From: Watersipora subatra
Lineage: Eukaryota; Bryozoa; Gymnolaemata; Cheilostomatida; Watersiporidae
Direction: 5' to 3'
Length of the DNA stretch: 64,000 nucleotides
Assembly: GCF_963576615.1 (NCBI RefSeq)
Contig: NC_088715.1
Coordinates: 60,733,802 to 60,797,801 of the forward strand
Shown here: piece after piece, positions 47,181 through 59,900 of the stretch
How positions within the stretch are numbered: the stretch's first letter is position 1
Layout: every line of letters begins with the position of its first letter
Notes under the pieces: model-generated
What the model saw: the letters and a program-made list of their open reading frames with translations, nothing else
Told to the model about the DNA's origin: nothing
The model's database searches: none
Program-made: the position numbers and the translations under genes

Positions 47181-47801
47181 TGCTTTTTTCTTTTGACTTT
47201 TTCTTGTTAAAGCATCGGCTCATTTTTGCAGAGCATGTGTTATTTATGAAAAAATGCCTTGTGTTGGTGCCCTCTACGCTCCGCGCCTTGCGCATAGTTT
47301 TTTGTTGTTGAAATTGCAGGGGAGTCCATTATTTCTTCCATAAAATGGTGCCTCTTAGACAGCATAATACATAATATCCTGTAGAACAGTAGGATAAGTC
47401 TATGTCGATCTCACTGTCTTGCAGACTTTGGAGTGTTCATTGTGTTCAGTTCCACTCAAGAGAATGCTCCTTGTTTATATGTAGATAGCTTTCCTATTTT
47501 CTTTCAGTTTTGAGTTTATTTTTCTATACACAGAAGGAAGCTGTTATACTTTATATTATACTATTCACTGCCACTCTCAGTTCTTAACCATAATTGTCAG
47601 AACTGACAAATAACACGAACATGAGTGTTCATGTTGGAGTTGCCTACTCACTGTCAAGCTACAAAAATGTAGTGGCCATCTTGAAAGAAAAGTGTGCAAA
47701 TATTGGAATTGTCTACTCCTTGACAGCCTGTCCATTGGCGCATACACTTAATGAACTATTTCAATACAGCTAAACAATGCGTGTAAATACAGTGCCTTGA
47801 A
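47181..47801. other. Gap between convergent TSC22-like and COG6 stop codons
   Basis: 621 bp between the two stop codons, which must hold 3' UTR of both genes. No third gene is seen. Confidence 0.7.
47515..47520 (-). promoter_or_regulatory. Candidate COG6 polyadenylation signal
   Basis: TTTATT on the plus strand, so AATAAA on the COG6 strand, about 280 nt after the COG6 stop. It lies within the expected TSC22-like 3' UTR. Confidence 0.5.
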
Positions 47802-47955
47802 CTATGGTATATTGAGGAGAGTCTTGACCTGCTCAGGAGAGTGCGGTAGGATGGAACCATTACCAAGATAGCCCTGTTCAGGGCTCTGCACGCACTTGTA
47901 GATTACAGAGTATACTGTGAAGATAAGTAAGCAGGCTTGTTGTGCCACCAGCTCC
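47802..47955 (-). CDS. COG6: COG6 last coding exon and stop
   Basis: 50 residues then TAG at 47802-47804. [25 protein letters not shown] and [13 protein letters not shown] align residue for residue in spacing with the human C-terminus (HRSPQQVQTLLS). Acceptor TTATTTCTAG|G. Confidence 0.94.
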
Positions 47956-50900
47956 CTAGAAATAAAATTCAATTAAAGAGGAATAGTTATTTACCATTTT
48001 TACGCATCCTAAAACATTCGGTGGAAGGTGTCACGTACACCGTGGAAACGCGATGCAAATCGAAGGTGGCGTGTTTGTATTAGCATCATCATCTACATTT
48101 TATACACAAAATGTGAAGGTTATGTCAGATTTCTTTTAAACAGTAATGCCATGTGTAACAATCAAACCAATGCACAAAAAAAAAACTAATATACCGCAAT
48201 TGCTGACATCATATGTTAAATGCCTATTGTTTGTTGGAGTTGTCCGCTACTGAATATGACCATCATGTACATCCTGTCTATGGATGATATGTGTGGCAAC
48301 AGTAACATTAGATGCAATTGGCTAGCTTGAATTCTTGAATAAACATTTTCATCAATTGAAATGTCAATCAATCAATTATCAATCAGGAATGTTGAATAAT
48401 GTTCGCAAGAGTATCTGTTATGCTGTTTGTAACTTTTTTCTATAAATGTTTATTCAAGAATGAGCCACAGAGTTTTTTTAGCCTGACCTATACTTAACAC
48501 GGTTTGATGTCTAAAACTTAAGATAACTAACTATATGACAATGTTTAGTGTGCCATAAACAACACCATAAGCAACATCGGATGAGTGCACAACTTTATAC
48601 CACAGATAAAGCGCCCTACGAGACAAAATATATGCGTTTCAGACTCATAAACATTTAAGCCTTAATAGATTATATAAATGCGCTCATCACAAACAACCTT
48701 CACAACACAACAAGAACAATTGAAAACTTCACAAATTTAGATTCACAGAAAAGTTGGTGGATAAAGAGGAGAGAACAAAAAGGAGAAGAAGAGAGAATCG
48801 AGTGAGAAAGTTGAGAGGGAGGGAGAGAAAAAGAGAGGGGAGATAGAGAAAAAAGAAAGATACAAAAAGGAAGGAGGTGAGAAAGAGGAGAAAGAAAAAA
48901 AAAGTAGATGGTGAGAGAAGAGGAAAGAAAATTGAAGAGAGGAGAAAGAAGAGAGATTAGCACTGACCTGTGTTTAGGAGCTTTTAAGAGTGACATCTGG
49001 GGGAAGTGGTAGCTATCTTGACTCACCATGAATTCATCAAACTTAACCTGAAAGACAAAATGAACTGCGCATCAGCAGCCACAAATAGGCAGCGGCGATG
49101 TAACTTGTGCCACTGGCTGACAGCAATCAGCAATAGCTGATAGATTCACGACGGTTCAAACAAGATTGCTGACTACTCACTGCTTATCAGAGCTTGAACA
49201 ACATTTAATGACTGGCAAACAGTATGGTTTCTGATGGCAAACAGTATGGTTAATGATGGCAAACAGTATGGTTCTTGATGGTAAACAGTATGGTTCTTGA
49301 TGGCAAACAGTATGGTTCTTGATGGTAAACAGTATGGTTCTTGATGGTAAACAGTACGGTTCTTGATGGTAAACAGTATGGTTTCTGATGGTAAACAGTA
49401 TGGTTCTTGATGGCAAACAGTATGGTTCTTGATGGTAAACAGTATGGTTTCTGATGGTAAACAGTATGGTTCTTGATGGCAAACAGTATGGTTCTTGATG
49501 GCAAACAGTATGGTTTCTGATGGCAAACAGTATGGTTTCTGATGGCAAACAGTATGGTTCTTGATGGTAAACAGTATGGTTCTTGATGGTAAACAGTATG
49601 GTTTCTGATGGCAAACAGTATGGTTTCTGATGGCAAACAGTATGGTTCTTGATGGTAAACAGTATGGTTTCTGATGGTAAACAGTATGGTTCTTGATGGT
49701 AAACAGTACAAGTTCTTGATGGTAAACAGTACAAGTTTTTGATGGTAAACAGTACAAGTTTTTGATGTTAAACTCTCCAAGTCCTTGATAGTAAACAGTA
49801 CAAGTACTTGATAGTAAACAGTACAAGTTCTTGATGGTAAACAGTACAAGTTTTTGATGGTAAACAGTACAAGTTCTTGATGGTAAACAGTACAAGTTCT
49901 TGATGTTAAACAGTAGATGTTCTTGATAGTAAACAGTACAAGTCTAGATGGTAAACAGTACAAGTTTTTGATGGTAAACAGTATGGTTCTTGATGGTAAA
50001 CAGTACAGTTTTTGATGGTAAACAGTACAAGTTCTTGATGGTAAACACTACAAGTTTTTGATAGTAAACAGTACAAGTTCTTGATGGTAAACAGTACAAG
50101 TTTTTGATGTTGAACAGCAAGAGTTCTTGATGGTGGACAATCAATTCAGCCTATCAACTGACATACCATAGCTGACTTGACGGTCTGCGCATCCATCCCT
50201 GGAAGTTGGGCTACGTTACTCTACAATTAAACAATATCTCTCAACATCAAACCTCAACAAATGAAGGTAATCCGTGCTAATATCTGCTTTGTACGTCAAA
50301 AACATCATATGTCAGAGCGCATAGTAGTATGCTCAATTTTCTTTGATTCGTTCTAAAAACGTAAACTTGTCAATTCAAAGCAGTCGCATTACTTAAAACA
50401 ATATAAAAATCAAAATCACACATGAGAAACTATATAACTAAAGTTATATAGTGTAATACAACAAGAAACTATATAATTTTAGAAACTAAAGTTATAGTTT
50501 CTTGCTTTTTATAAAATAAAAAGCAAAAAAACAAGTGTTTTATTGTCCCCTTTATGTTAAAGACAAACACATTAATACATAGCCACAATGATTCAGGAGA
50601 TAGGCAGTGCATAGATATAGTGAAGCTGTCCACAGAGATATGGAGCTAGTTTTACTACGCACAATTTAAAATTAGAACTTATTCATCTATTTTTGTTTCA
50701 TTTTAAATACTCTTTGCATTCCTTCCTTCACTATCAAGGTCAGCCACTTAACTTTTACTAATTTAGGCCTTCATTTCGTCCAACCGCTTTCACTTTTCTA
50801 ACGATAACTACTAGACAACAGATATTTTTTAAATAGATTCTCCGTAAATGTTTGCTCTTCTTTTAGCTTGTTGTTTTACATGTAGTTCCAACAAAACACT

Positions 50901-53900
50901 GTCTTTGTCTCCGTTTTCCAACTACTCGCATTCCTATGATACAATACTTTGAAATTAAAAAAGAAGGTTTGAAACGCTGTTAATAATGATCAGAATGGGA
51001 TAAAAACCATCTTTGTGAAAGAAAACTGTGCAACATAGTACAGTGAAAAAGCTCCATATTTCAAGATAAATACATGTTCAAGGTGACGCAACTCATATGT
51101 TTAAGTAATTATATGTTATGAAGCTATTTGTCCAAATACAACGACCGTAACAACATACTACATAGATACCGTAAAAAATATGTAACCAACTATTTTCACA
51201 CATCTTTTTTATCATCTCTTGTAGTAAAAGGCTTCAGTAAAACCAAAAATGGTTGTAGTTGATCCACTCATATATAGATTTTGTTCTCAAAAGAAAGTGC
51301 CATGATTAGTTGAAAACCCTCTTTGATCTTTGACCTCTAGTCTAAACCAAAAGTAAACTTAAACTAAACAAGACGATAAAAAGACTTTTAACAATAGTTT
51401 GTTTCAGTTATTTTATTTATGTCATATGTTGCCATGGTTTTGCATATATCATTCCTCATAAACTTGCTAAAGTTATGTCAAAGGTCTTTCAAACGCTGAT
51501 GAAATCCCATCATAACATATAATCACATCAGAACATATAATCACATCATAACATATAATCACATCATAACATATAATCACATCATAACATATAAACATAT
51601 TATAACATATAATCACCTGATAACATATAATCACATCATAACATGTAATCACCTCATAACATATAATCACATCATAAAATATAATCACATTATAACATAT
51701 AATCACATTATAACATATAATCACATTATAACATATAATCACATCATAACATATAATCAATTTATAAAATATGAGCTGCATCACCTTTAACTGTATATAA
51801 AGTCGCTAAATGGTGTCACATGTCTTTCAACACTGATAAAACCAATGATAAAACTGTTGATCATTCTAAGATCTGACAGTCTGTGTGATATTTCAAAGCC
51901 ATAATACGAATTCTAATAAATGCTGCTGCGCCAAATCTTATGAAGAAATTATAACAGTAAATATTATGCAAGAGGAAGAACATTTGCTGTGACGACACCT
52001 AATGAAGAAAGCCCAATGAAGAATGTGAATTTTAATAAACTGAGAGTTACAGGACCATAAGAAGTAGCTAAATTAAAAATTTAAATTAAAACCCACATAT
52101 GACACCCATATGACACATATGACACCCATATGACACATATGACACCCATATGACACATATGACACCCATATGACATATGGAGAAACACCCATGCAGCAAA
52201 CAGGAACTTTTTGGCATAAATCTTTACCGGTTAATTTCATTCAAACGTTATAAACTCAATCGTTTAACTTTTTGACCAACCAAGTAGCTGTCACAACTTG
52301 AGCACTTCAAAAACCTGATTTACCAAAACCGATTCTATTTGTATTGTTATAAATCTTTATGATTCATTCTAAATATTTACTGTCAGCAATAAAAGTGTAG
52401 ATGACACTTTTTGACCAACCAAGTAGCTGTCACAACTTGAGCACTTCAAAAAACTGATTTACCAAAACCGATTCTATTTGTATTGTTATAAATCTTTATG
52501 ATTCATTCTAAATATTTACTGTCAGCAATAAAAGTGTAGATGACAATAAACGTTGCATCTAACGCAGGGCCGGCCTAGAAATTTGCCATACCCACACCAT
52601 TGTATTTTACATTGGGCTTAGTCACTCGTACTATTGTATTGCACTACAACCCTCGTACGACATATGAAAAAGTAGAGCCGTTTTCTCAAATGAACAGCCT
52701 GCAATAGAACTCAGACTTAGAAATGGCAAAGTGAAAATAATCCTGAATACTTGCCCTGCTAATAAAATATTTATCATGCTATTGAATGGCTTTACACAAA
52801 CAAATACCGTACATAACTTGACTATATAACCTGTTCTGTAAACATTTAATATGTACATATTTGATATGCATAAACAAATACCAGGAAGTATGCACTCGCA
52901 TCGAGAGATGTAACTGGAAACTATTTACAATGCAAACATTTTATCGATGAACTTTGTGTCATCATTACTCTAATCTAATTGGACCTTATTCCTCTTAGGT
53001 ATGTAGTGCTCAGTGTCTACTGCACTGAGAGGAGACACTGAATAGCAGTTGTTAGTAAGATGTAGATGAAAAATCTACCTGCCGCACCAGACATCAGACG
53101 TAACTCTTTCACTACCAAATTTATTTCATTACCGAGACATAATTACATATTCAGTGAAAGCTAATATTTAACAAGTGGATAAATGACTTCATAACTCATA
53201 ATTCATAACTTTGAACCACCCGCTCTATAAAACTGCTTTAATACCAAAATAATCGGCGTAAAATATTACATCCGTTAATGTCATAAAAAATAGCACAGGT
53301 GCGTTGCAGACTGAGCTCGGGCACTTTTTCAGCCATCTTTGCTAGGCCGTGAGCACGTCTGAGTAGGACGAATTATTAATATTATTATGGCTTACAGCAT
53401 TATTATTACTGCTAAAAATAAAGTATGCGCTCCCAGTAGTAGATCGATAAAAATCCTTCAAAGCTCATAGATCTAAAATTAGTGAAAGCTTTGTGGCTGT
53501 AATGGGACTGATATGACTGATAATTGCTAAAAAAAACTACAATAAAAAATAGTATTTGCAAAGCGAAACTACGCTCAGGATGGGTTGTAAGCATACTTCC
53601 TATTGGCCCAACCATGCAGATGCATACTTCCTATTGGCCCAACCATGCATATGATTGTTTCCTTTCATTTAAGTACAAATACAATAAGCTAATTAGTTAA
53701 CTGCTCACACTTTGTACAAAACTTACTAAATCCGTACCACGTGACTGTTGACCATACAGAAAGGCTTTGTCGAGCTGTACTACGCGGCTTGGAGTAGCGA
53801 AAGAGTTCATGTAGCAATCCTAGTAGAATTTTATTTTGGTTTAAATGTTTGACGTGTACTTACGGAAGTCTTCTGCATCGTGTTGTATATAGTGGCCAGT

Positions 53901-56900
53901 CCCAACTTGTTAAGGATGAACGATGCATCCTCACTGATGAGAGTGTCCACGTGGGCATCCATCTACCAAGAACATAGACCTTTCAGATTAAGCACAACAC
54001 ATTAGCAAAGAAGAGAGGGGTAAACGTAAAGATATGATTAAAACACTACATCCAAACTGGTAGGACTTTGAAAGGGCTCAAATATTATTACTGTAAAACC
54101 TCTAAATGAATGCCGTGGTGCTCTATTTTTCAACCCTTCCTCTATAGTGACGGTCAATTGGAGGTTTCACAGTATCTAGGCCAGAAAGTTTGCTTGACTA
54201 AAAAGACAAACTGCTGAATATTCAGAACCACATCGATTGACAGACAAATTAGTGTCAAAACCTTTTTGACCAACCCTAAAGATATGGGTACCCCTCACCC
54301 CCTTTTTGGATTCCCTACACATAGGAGTATGCTATTGGTCACACGAGACATTTACATTCCAATCATCATCCCCTCACAATTTTACGACAAATACTATAAT
54401 TTCTGTCTTGATTGGAGCAGATGACAGCCGAGTTAGTAAGGTCTATTAAAATTGGATAAAGTGGATACGTGGTTAGCAACAGCCATAGACCAAGATCTTT
54501 ATAAATATTTTAGCTTTTAGGGCTACAATAACTACCTATATACTTGTCTAATAGGAACGCTAAACTTTTTTGGTGGATTTTTTCGCGCGTCTCAAAACTT
54601 TCTTTGCTATTCAAAACTATTTCTTCGCGAGTATCAAACCTACCTGAGCCTGTATGAGTTCGAGGTGGCCTTCTGTATACTCGTAAAGTGACAGCACCAC
54701 CTGCTGCATGTGAAGACAGTTTACCATATAAACCGCCATTTCTATAGTGTTGAGCTTGCTTGCCGACACTGTGCACATTTGTATGAGAGGCTCCACTACA
54801 GTCCGCAGTATCTATTATTGGAACCAAGGCTAATTGAACAAATTGATGATTTTTTAATTATATTTCAGCAATTTTGCTCAAAAAATTAGAAAAATGCACT
54901 AGAGATGCCTAGTATCACCGATAATAAGGATATCTAGTATCTGAATTGGCAATGGCTGGTCTTTTTTGAATAAACTTTTGATACCCTCTGGAAGCCTTCT
55001 ATTGATTATTGTGATAGGATCTCAGTCTACCAAACCAACAGATAAAACTTATTGAGCGCTTTCAACGCTAAGATATAAATATTGACCATAATAATAGCCT
55101 CTTATCTTATCAGACTGACAAATATAATAAACTGGAATCACTCAGATATAAATATCAAAAGAATTTTTATGCAGACAAATTACTTTTAGCCATCCCTTAG
55201 CTAAACCATACCTGAGCTAAGCATCTGAAAACAATTTCCTTATTTTAGTAAATAAATACACAATACATGTCGCAATTTCATTTTCAGGGATGAGAATTAT
55301 CATAATCAAACACAAACTAAAAATGTAAGCATAATATTTAACATAAACGTAAAATTTAATATAACTTATATACCTTTCTCTTGTGACCAATGAACTGTAA
55401 ATCCATAACCACAATCAGTAAGTAACTAAACCATGTTAAAAAGCAAATGATAGCTGCTAGAGAAACTTTGTAGATTACCCTGTGATAATCTTGTTGTCGC
55501 TCATCCGCTGATAAGACAGCCGAGTCCTTACAAGAGAGGATTTCTTGCAAGAGAGTAAGAGATGAAGTGAGACTAGTAGGTGGTGACAGGTCTTCAGTGG
55601 GCAGCTCCACCTAGTGGCAGAATATAAAAATATTTGACTGTGACACCTACCATATATAGCCAACGGCAGAGATTGCCTGCTATTCTGCACATACCTAACA
55701 CCGAGCATTGTGAACATAAAACTACGTTTAAATCTTAACCTTCACATAATCTTAACATTATTTTAACCCTGATATAATCTTAACCTTGACATAATCTTAA
55801 CCTTGACATAAAGGACAGCAGATTTTATAGACAATCGATATTAAAAGTGTGTATCAAGTAGTCATCCACAATATGTGGCAGTATGGAAGGTGGCACCTGG
55901 TAGATATTCCTAAAATAGCCAATCATAAGTTCTTAAACACATTCTGTTGATATACAAATTGTAAGTGATTTGCTGTTAGGCACAAGTTGGAGTTGTCCTC
56001 CTCACCTGGCTTTTTACACCCGGACAAGCCAACTCCAACTAAAATTTTAATTATCTACCATCAATTTAAATTAATTCGCTTGATTAACTCGCTTGCTTTG
56101 ATTGATCTAGATTCAAATGAGGTGTTTGAAGATGAGAAAGCCTGTACAACAAACTACTAATCTAATTTTACTTATTACTCAAACTACAAATAAAACTCTG
56201 TTCTATCTGTCCAATGCGAACACATGAGATTCACTACAGGATCTTAACTGGATGAGTTGATGCTTGTCTTTTTACAGTTTATAAAATGGATCTCAATGTG
56301 TTTCAATGAAGCATTGTAGCTCAACTACTGCATGTTACTATTTATAGCTCAACTACTGTCTGTTACTATTTATAGCTCAACTACTGCGTGTTACTATTTA
56401 TAGCTCAAACACTGCGTGTTACTATTTATAACTTAACCATTGTGTGTTTTTATTTATAGCTCAACTACTGCATGTTACTATTTATAGTTCAACTACTGCG
56501 TGTTACTATTTATAGCTCAAACACTGCGTGTTACTATTTATAGCTCAACTACTGCATGTTACTATTTATAGCTCAACTAATGCGCGTTACTATTTATAGC
56601 TTAACTACTGCATGTTACTATTTATAACTCAACTACTGTGGTGTTACTATTTATAGCTCAATTACTGCATGCTACTATTTATAGCTCCACTACTGTGTGT
56701 TACTTTTTATAGCTCAACTACTGTGTGTCACTATTTATAGCTTGACTACTGTGTGTTACTACTTATAGCTAACTACTGTATGTTTCTATTTATAGCCCAA
56801 CTTCTGCGTATTACTTTTTATAGCTTAACTACTGTGTGTCACTATATCATTAAAAATAATCAACATTGACAAACATTTTTCACTTGTTAATGACTTCCAA

Positions 56901-59900
56901 AATTATTAAACTCGTTCCTTGTCAAATCAGCAGCATTTATTACGGATATTTTAAATTAATAGGCTAAAGAGTGTTGTTTGCTTATACGAAAGGGACACTA
57001 GGAACCAGAGAAATGTGAAAAAGAGATTGCAAGGTTTTTATCTAGCTGGTTATAAATTATCTTTACTATTTACTGTCCAGTTACATTTCACCAAAGATAA
57101 TGGAATTTCAAGAACTATTTAGGCAAACAGTTAGCATTGACATCTAGAGATCTTGGCAGCATTACTGACTGTCCTTGCAAGTGTCCTTTTTTGGCAAGAG
57201 GCAGAGTTACTAAATGACTCCTATCTTTTCTCCTATATATGTATGTCACAACAAAGGAGTGTAGTGAGTTCTCCTAGGAGTGTAGCTGGTGTTATGAAGA
57301 ACTAGCAGGTGCCCTGTAACTCACCTGCTCAAGGAGTTTACTCGTGTGACAGGTGAGACTATTGTAGAAGAGAGTTGTACTCAGTGACTTTATATCCTGA
57401 AGGGTACTTATCATGGCTGCATCATCAGCAAGCATTTGCCTACAGAGATGCAGGTAATATATGTAACATATTTAGCTATAGAAGTACATTTCACTATATA
57501 CATGTAACTTACAATCATTAAGTTGTTTGTTTTATATATTCATACTTACTTGTTTTACATTTCATTAATTTATTTATTTGTTAAGTATATTCATAATATT
57601 GGTGTGCTATGCATATATCGAGCACACTAATGATAACATATTCCTGCTCATATTATTCACACAAATCACAAATTTTAAATAGAATTATTATTCTGTCCAA
57701 CTTCTCAAAAAGGTACTCATACAGATATTACCTGTACACATAGAGGTACTCACAGACGCAGTTATTACCTGACAGTGTTAGTGTAGAACTGTACACAGAG
57801 AGGTACTCACAGACACAGTTTATTACCTGACAGTGTTAAAGTAGAACTCTACACAAAGAGGTACTCACAGACTCAGTTATTACCTGACAGTGTCAGTGAA
57901 AAGCTCTACACATAGAAGTACTCACAGACACAGTTTATTACCTTACAGTGTTAAAGTAGAACTGTACACATAGAGGTACTCACAGACCCAGTTATTACCT
58001 GACAGTGTTAGTGTAGAACTGTACAAGATTCTCAAGTTTGTAAAGAGTAACTGCTGTTAGCTCGGAAACCAGGACCTGCTCCACCCTCACTTTAAAAGCC
58101 CTGCATAAGCCTTCCATGATGGGAGTCAGGGCCGACTTGACGGTCTCCTCCAAACCTGCAACAGAATAATATTCCACTGTGTCCATGTGTCTGCCCTCTC
58201 CTTAGCAGATATCAAAAGAAAATAAGATAACTAGACAGCTGATGGTGCAACCAAAACACAAGAGTCGTCCCTTATTTTAGAGTATATAACAACCAAAGGA
58301 TCGCATTGGCATAAAAGAAATACGTGTATACATAACTTTGAGATGCATAACTGTGAGAGAAAGTCCTCACATCACCGCCATCAAGTGAGTAATACAAGGT
58401 ATCCTGAGAAATGTGTAAATATCTTAAATAAATATAAACATGGTTTTTATAACAAGTTCATTATATTTTAAAAAATGTGAAAATTCGTATTACTTATTGC
58501 TTTTCTTCAATGCCTGTTCTCAAACTGACATCTATTTAGATGTAAGCATTGCTGATAATGCGAAGCAATTGATGTAATAGTCACATTCAATGGCTTCCTT
58601 CAATTCAGTATTTGTTTCTGGTTTCATTGTGCAGACTGTCTCCCAGTATCTCGGAGAATATTCAACAATATTCAACAAAAACACCTTCATCCAATCAACT
58701 CACTTCATCCAATCAACTCACTTCATCCAATCAACTCACTTCATCCAATCAACTCACTTCATCCAATCAACTCACTTCATCCAATCAACTCACTTCATCC
58801 AATCAACTCACTTCATCCAATCAACTCACTTCATCCAATCAACTCACTTCATCCAATCAACTCACTTCATCCAATCAACTCACTTCATCCAATCAACTCA
58901 CTTCGCAAAATCTCATCAATGATCAACTTACACAGAATTTTAGTAGATTTTATTTGAAAATATCAGTATTTTTCTATCACTTACGATTTTTTTCATGTTT
59001 TAAGTGATATGACTGTCAGGATGTTCCGAAATTCTCGACAAAACTTGATTGCCGTCAACACGTTCAGAAGAAAAATACGTGTGAAATGATGTCATGAGTG
59101 GCGCGGCTAGAAGTCTCTCTCGTTATTGACATCGTATATTGCGTTCAAGTTGCGACGTTACGCGTCTCTATTCTGTCGGTCTCTTTGTCGAAGTGCAGCT
59201 ATAGATGTCATAATCACACTTTTGCTTGAAACTGAGCATTACAAGCAAATATTCAAACCATTATATCTTTGGACTGGCTAGGTTCAAAGTTCAAATAATT
59301 GGTACACATCAGAGAGATGTAAAAATGATTTAATCAGTTAACTTAATGGTAAAAAGCACCAAGCTGTTACTTTAGTACATTGACATGACTGTTGACAATA
59401 ACGCGTGGATTCTTTGGACCCCAATGGGCATAGTTATGGTGGTTAGTAAAACATTTTTACGTGTCGCTTCCTCACTCACCGCCTTCGCTAACATTTTCGT
59501 TTTTCAGTTTTTAAATACATGTACCATTCACAATACTTTGCTCTTTAACCTAGATCGTATTCATTGTGAGCCAACCCTAGAACATGGAAAATAGAACATG
59601 GAAAATAGAATAGGGAAAATGACAAAAAATGAGACTAGTAAATAATATTACATATTTAAAATTAAAATAAAAGCCAAGTTTAGAATTATTTGAAATGTAC
59701 ATAAATATTTCTGGAACACCCATTAGAAGCAACATCATTACATCTTGAGTTATTTGAGAACGAATCGGAGGCGAGGTTAAATATTTCAATTTTCATTGCC
59801 ATGACTAAATGTAATGCCTTAATTTGTTAACTGTCTAGTGTTATGGTAACATTAACATACCAGTGTTACATTGATGTTAACAGCCTTGTGTTATGGTAGC

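Larger units (their letters stand above)
50221..53863 (-). other. COG6 intron between 53864-53962 and 50167-50220 exons
   Basis: 3.6 kb of AT-rich intron with tandem repeats at 51506-51773, 52096-52178, 52267-52544 and 53585-53650. No further exon is needed by the COG6 alignment, and none is seen. Confidence 0.6.

Noticed and set aside
47937..47943. Internal acceptor CTTCACAG as the start of the last COG6 exon
   Set aside because: It would break phase and lose residues that align with the human C-terminus; the acceptor at 47956-47958 fits exactly.
52631..52858. Minus-strand 75-codon frame as an extra COG6 exon
   Set aside because: COG6 is already continuous in alignment across this intron; the frame has no similarity to COG6.
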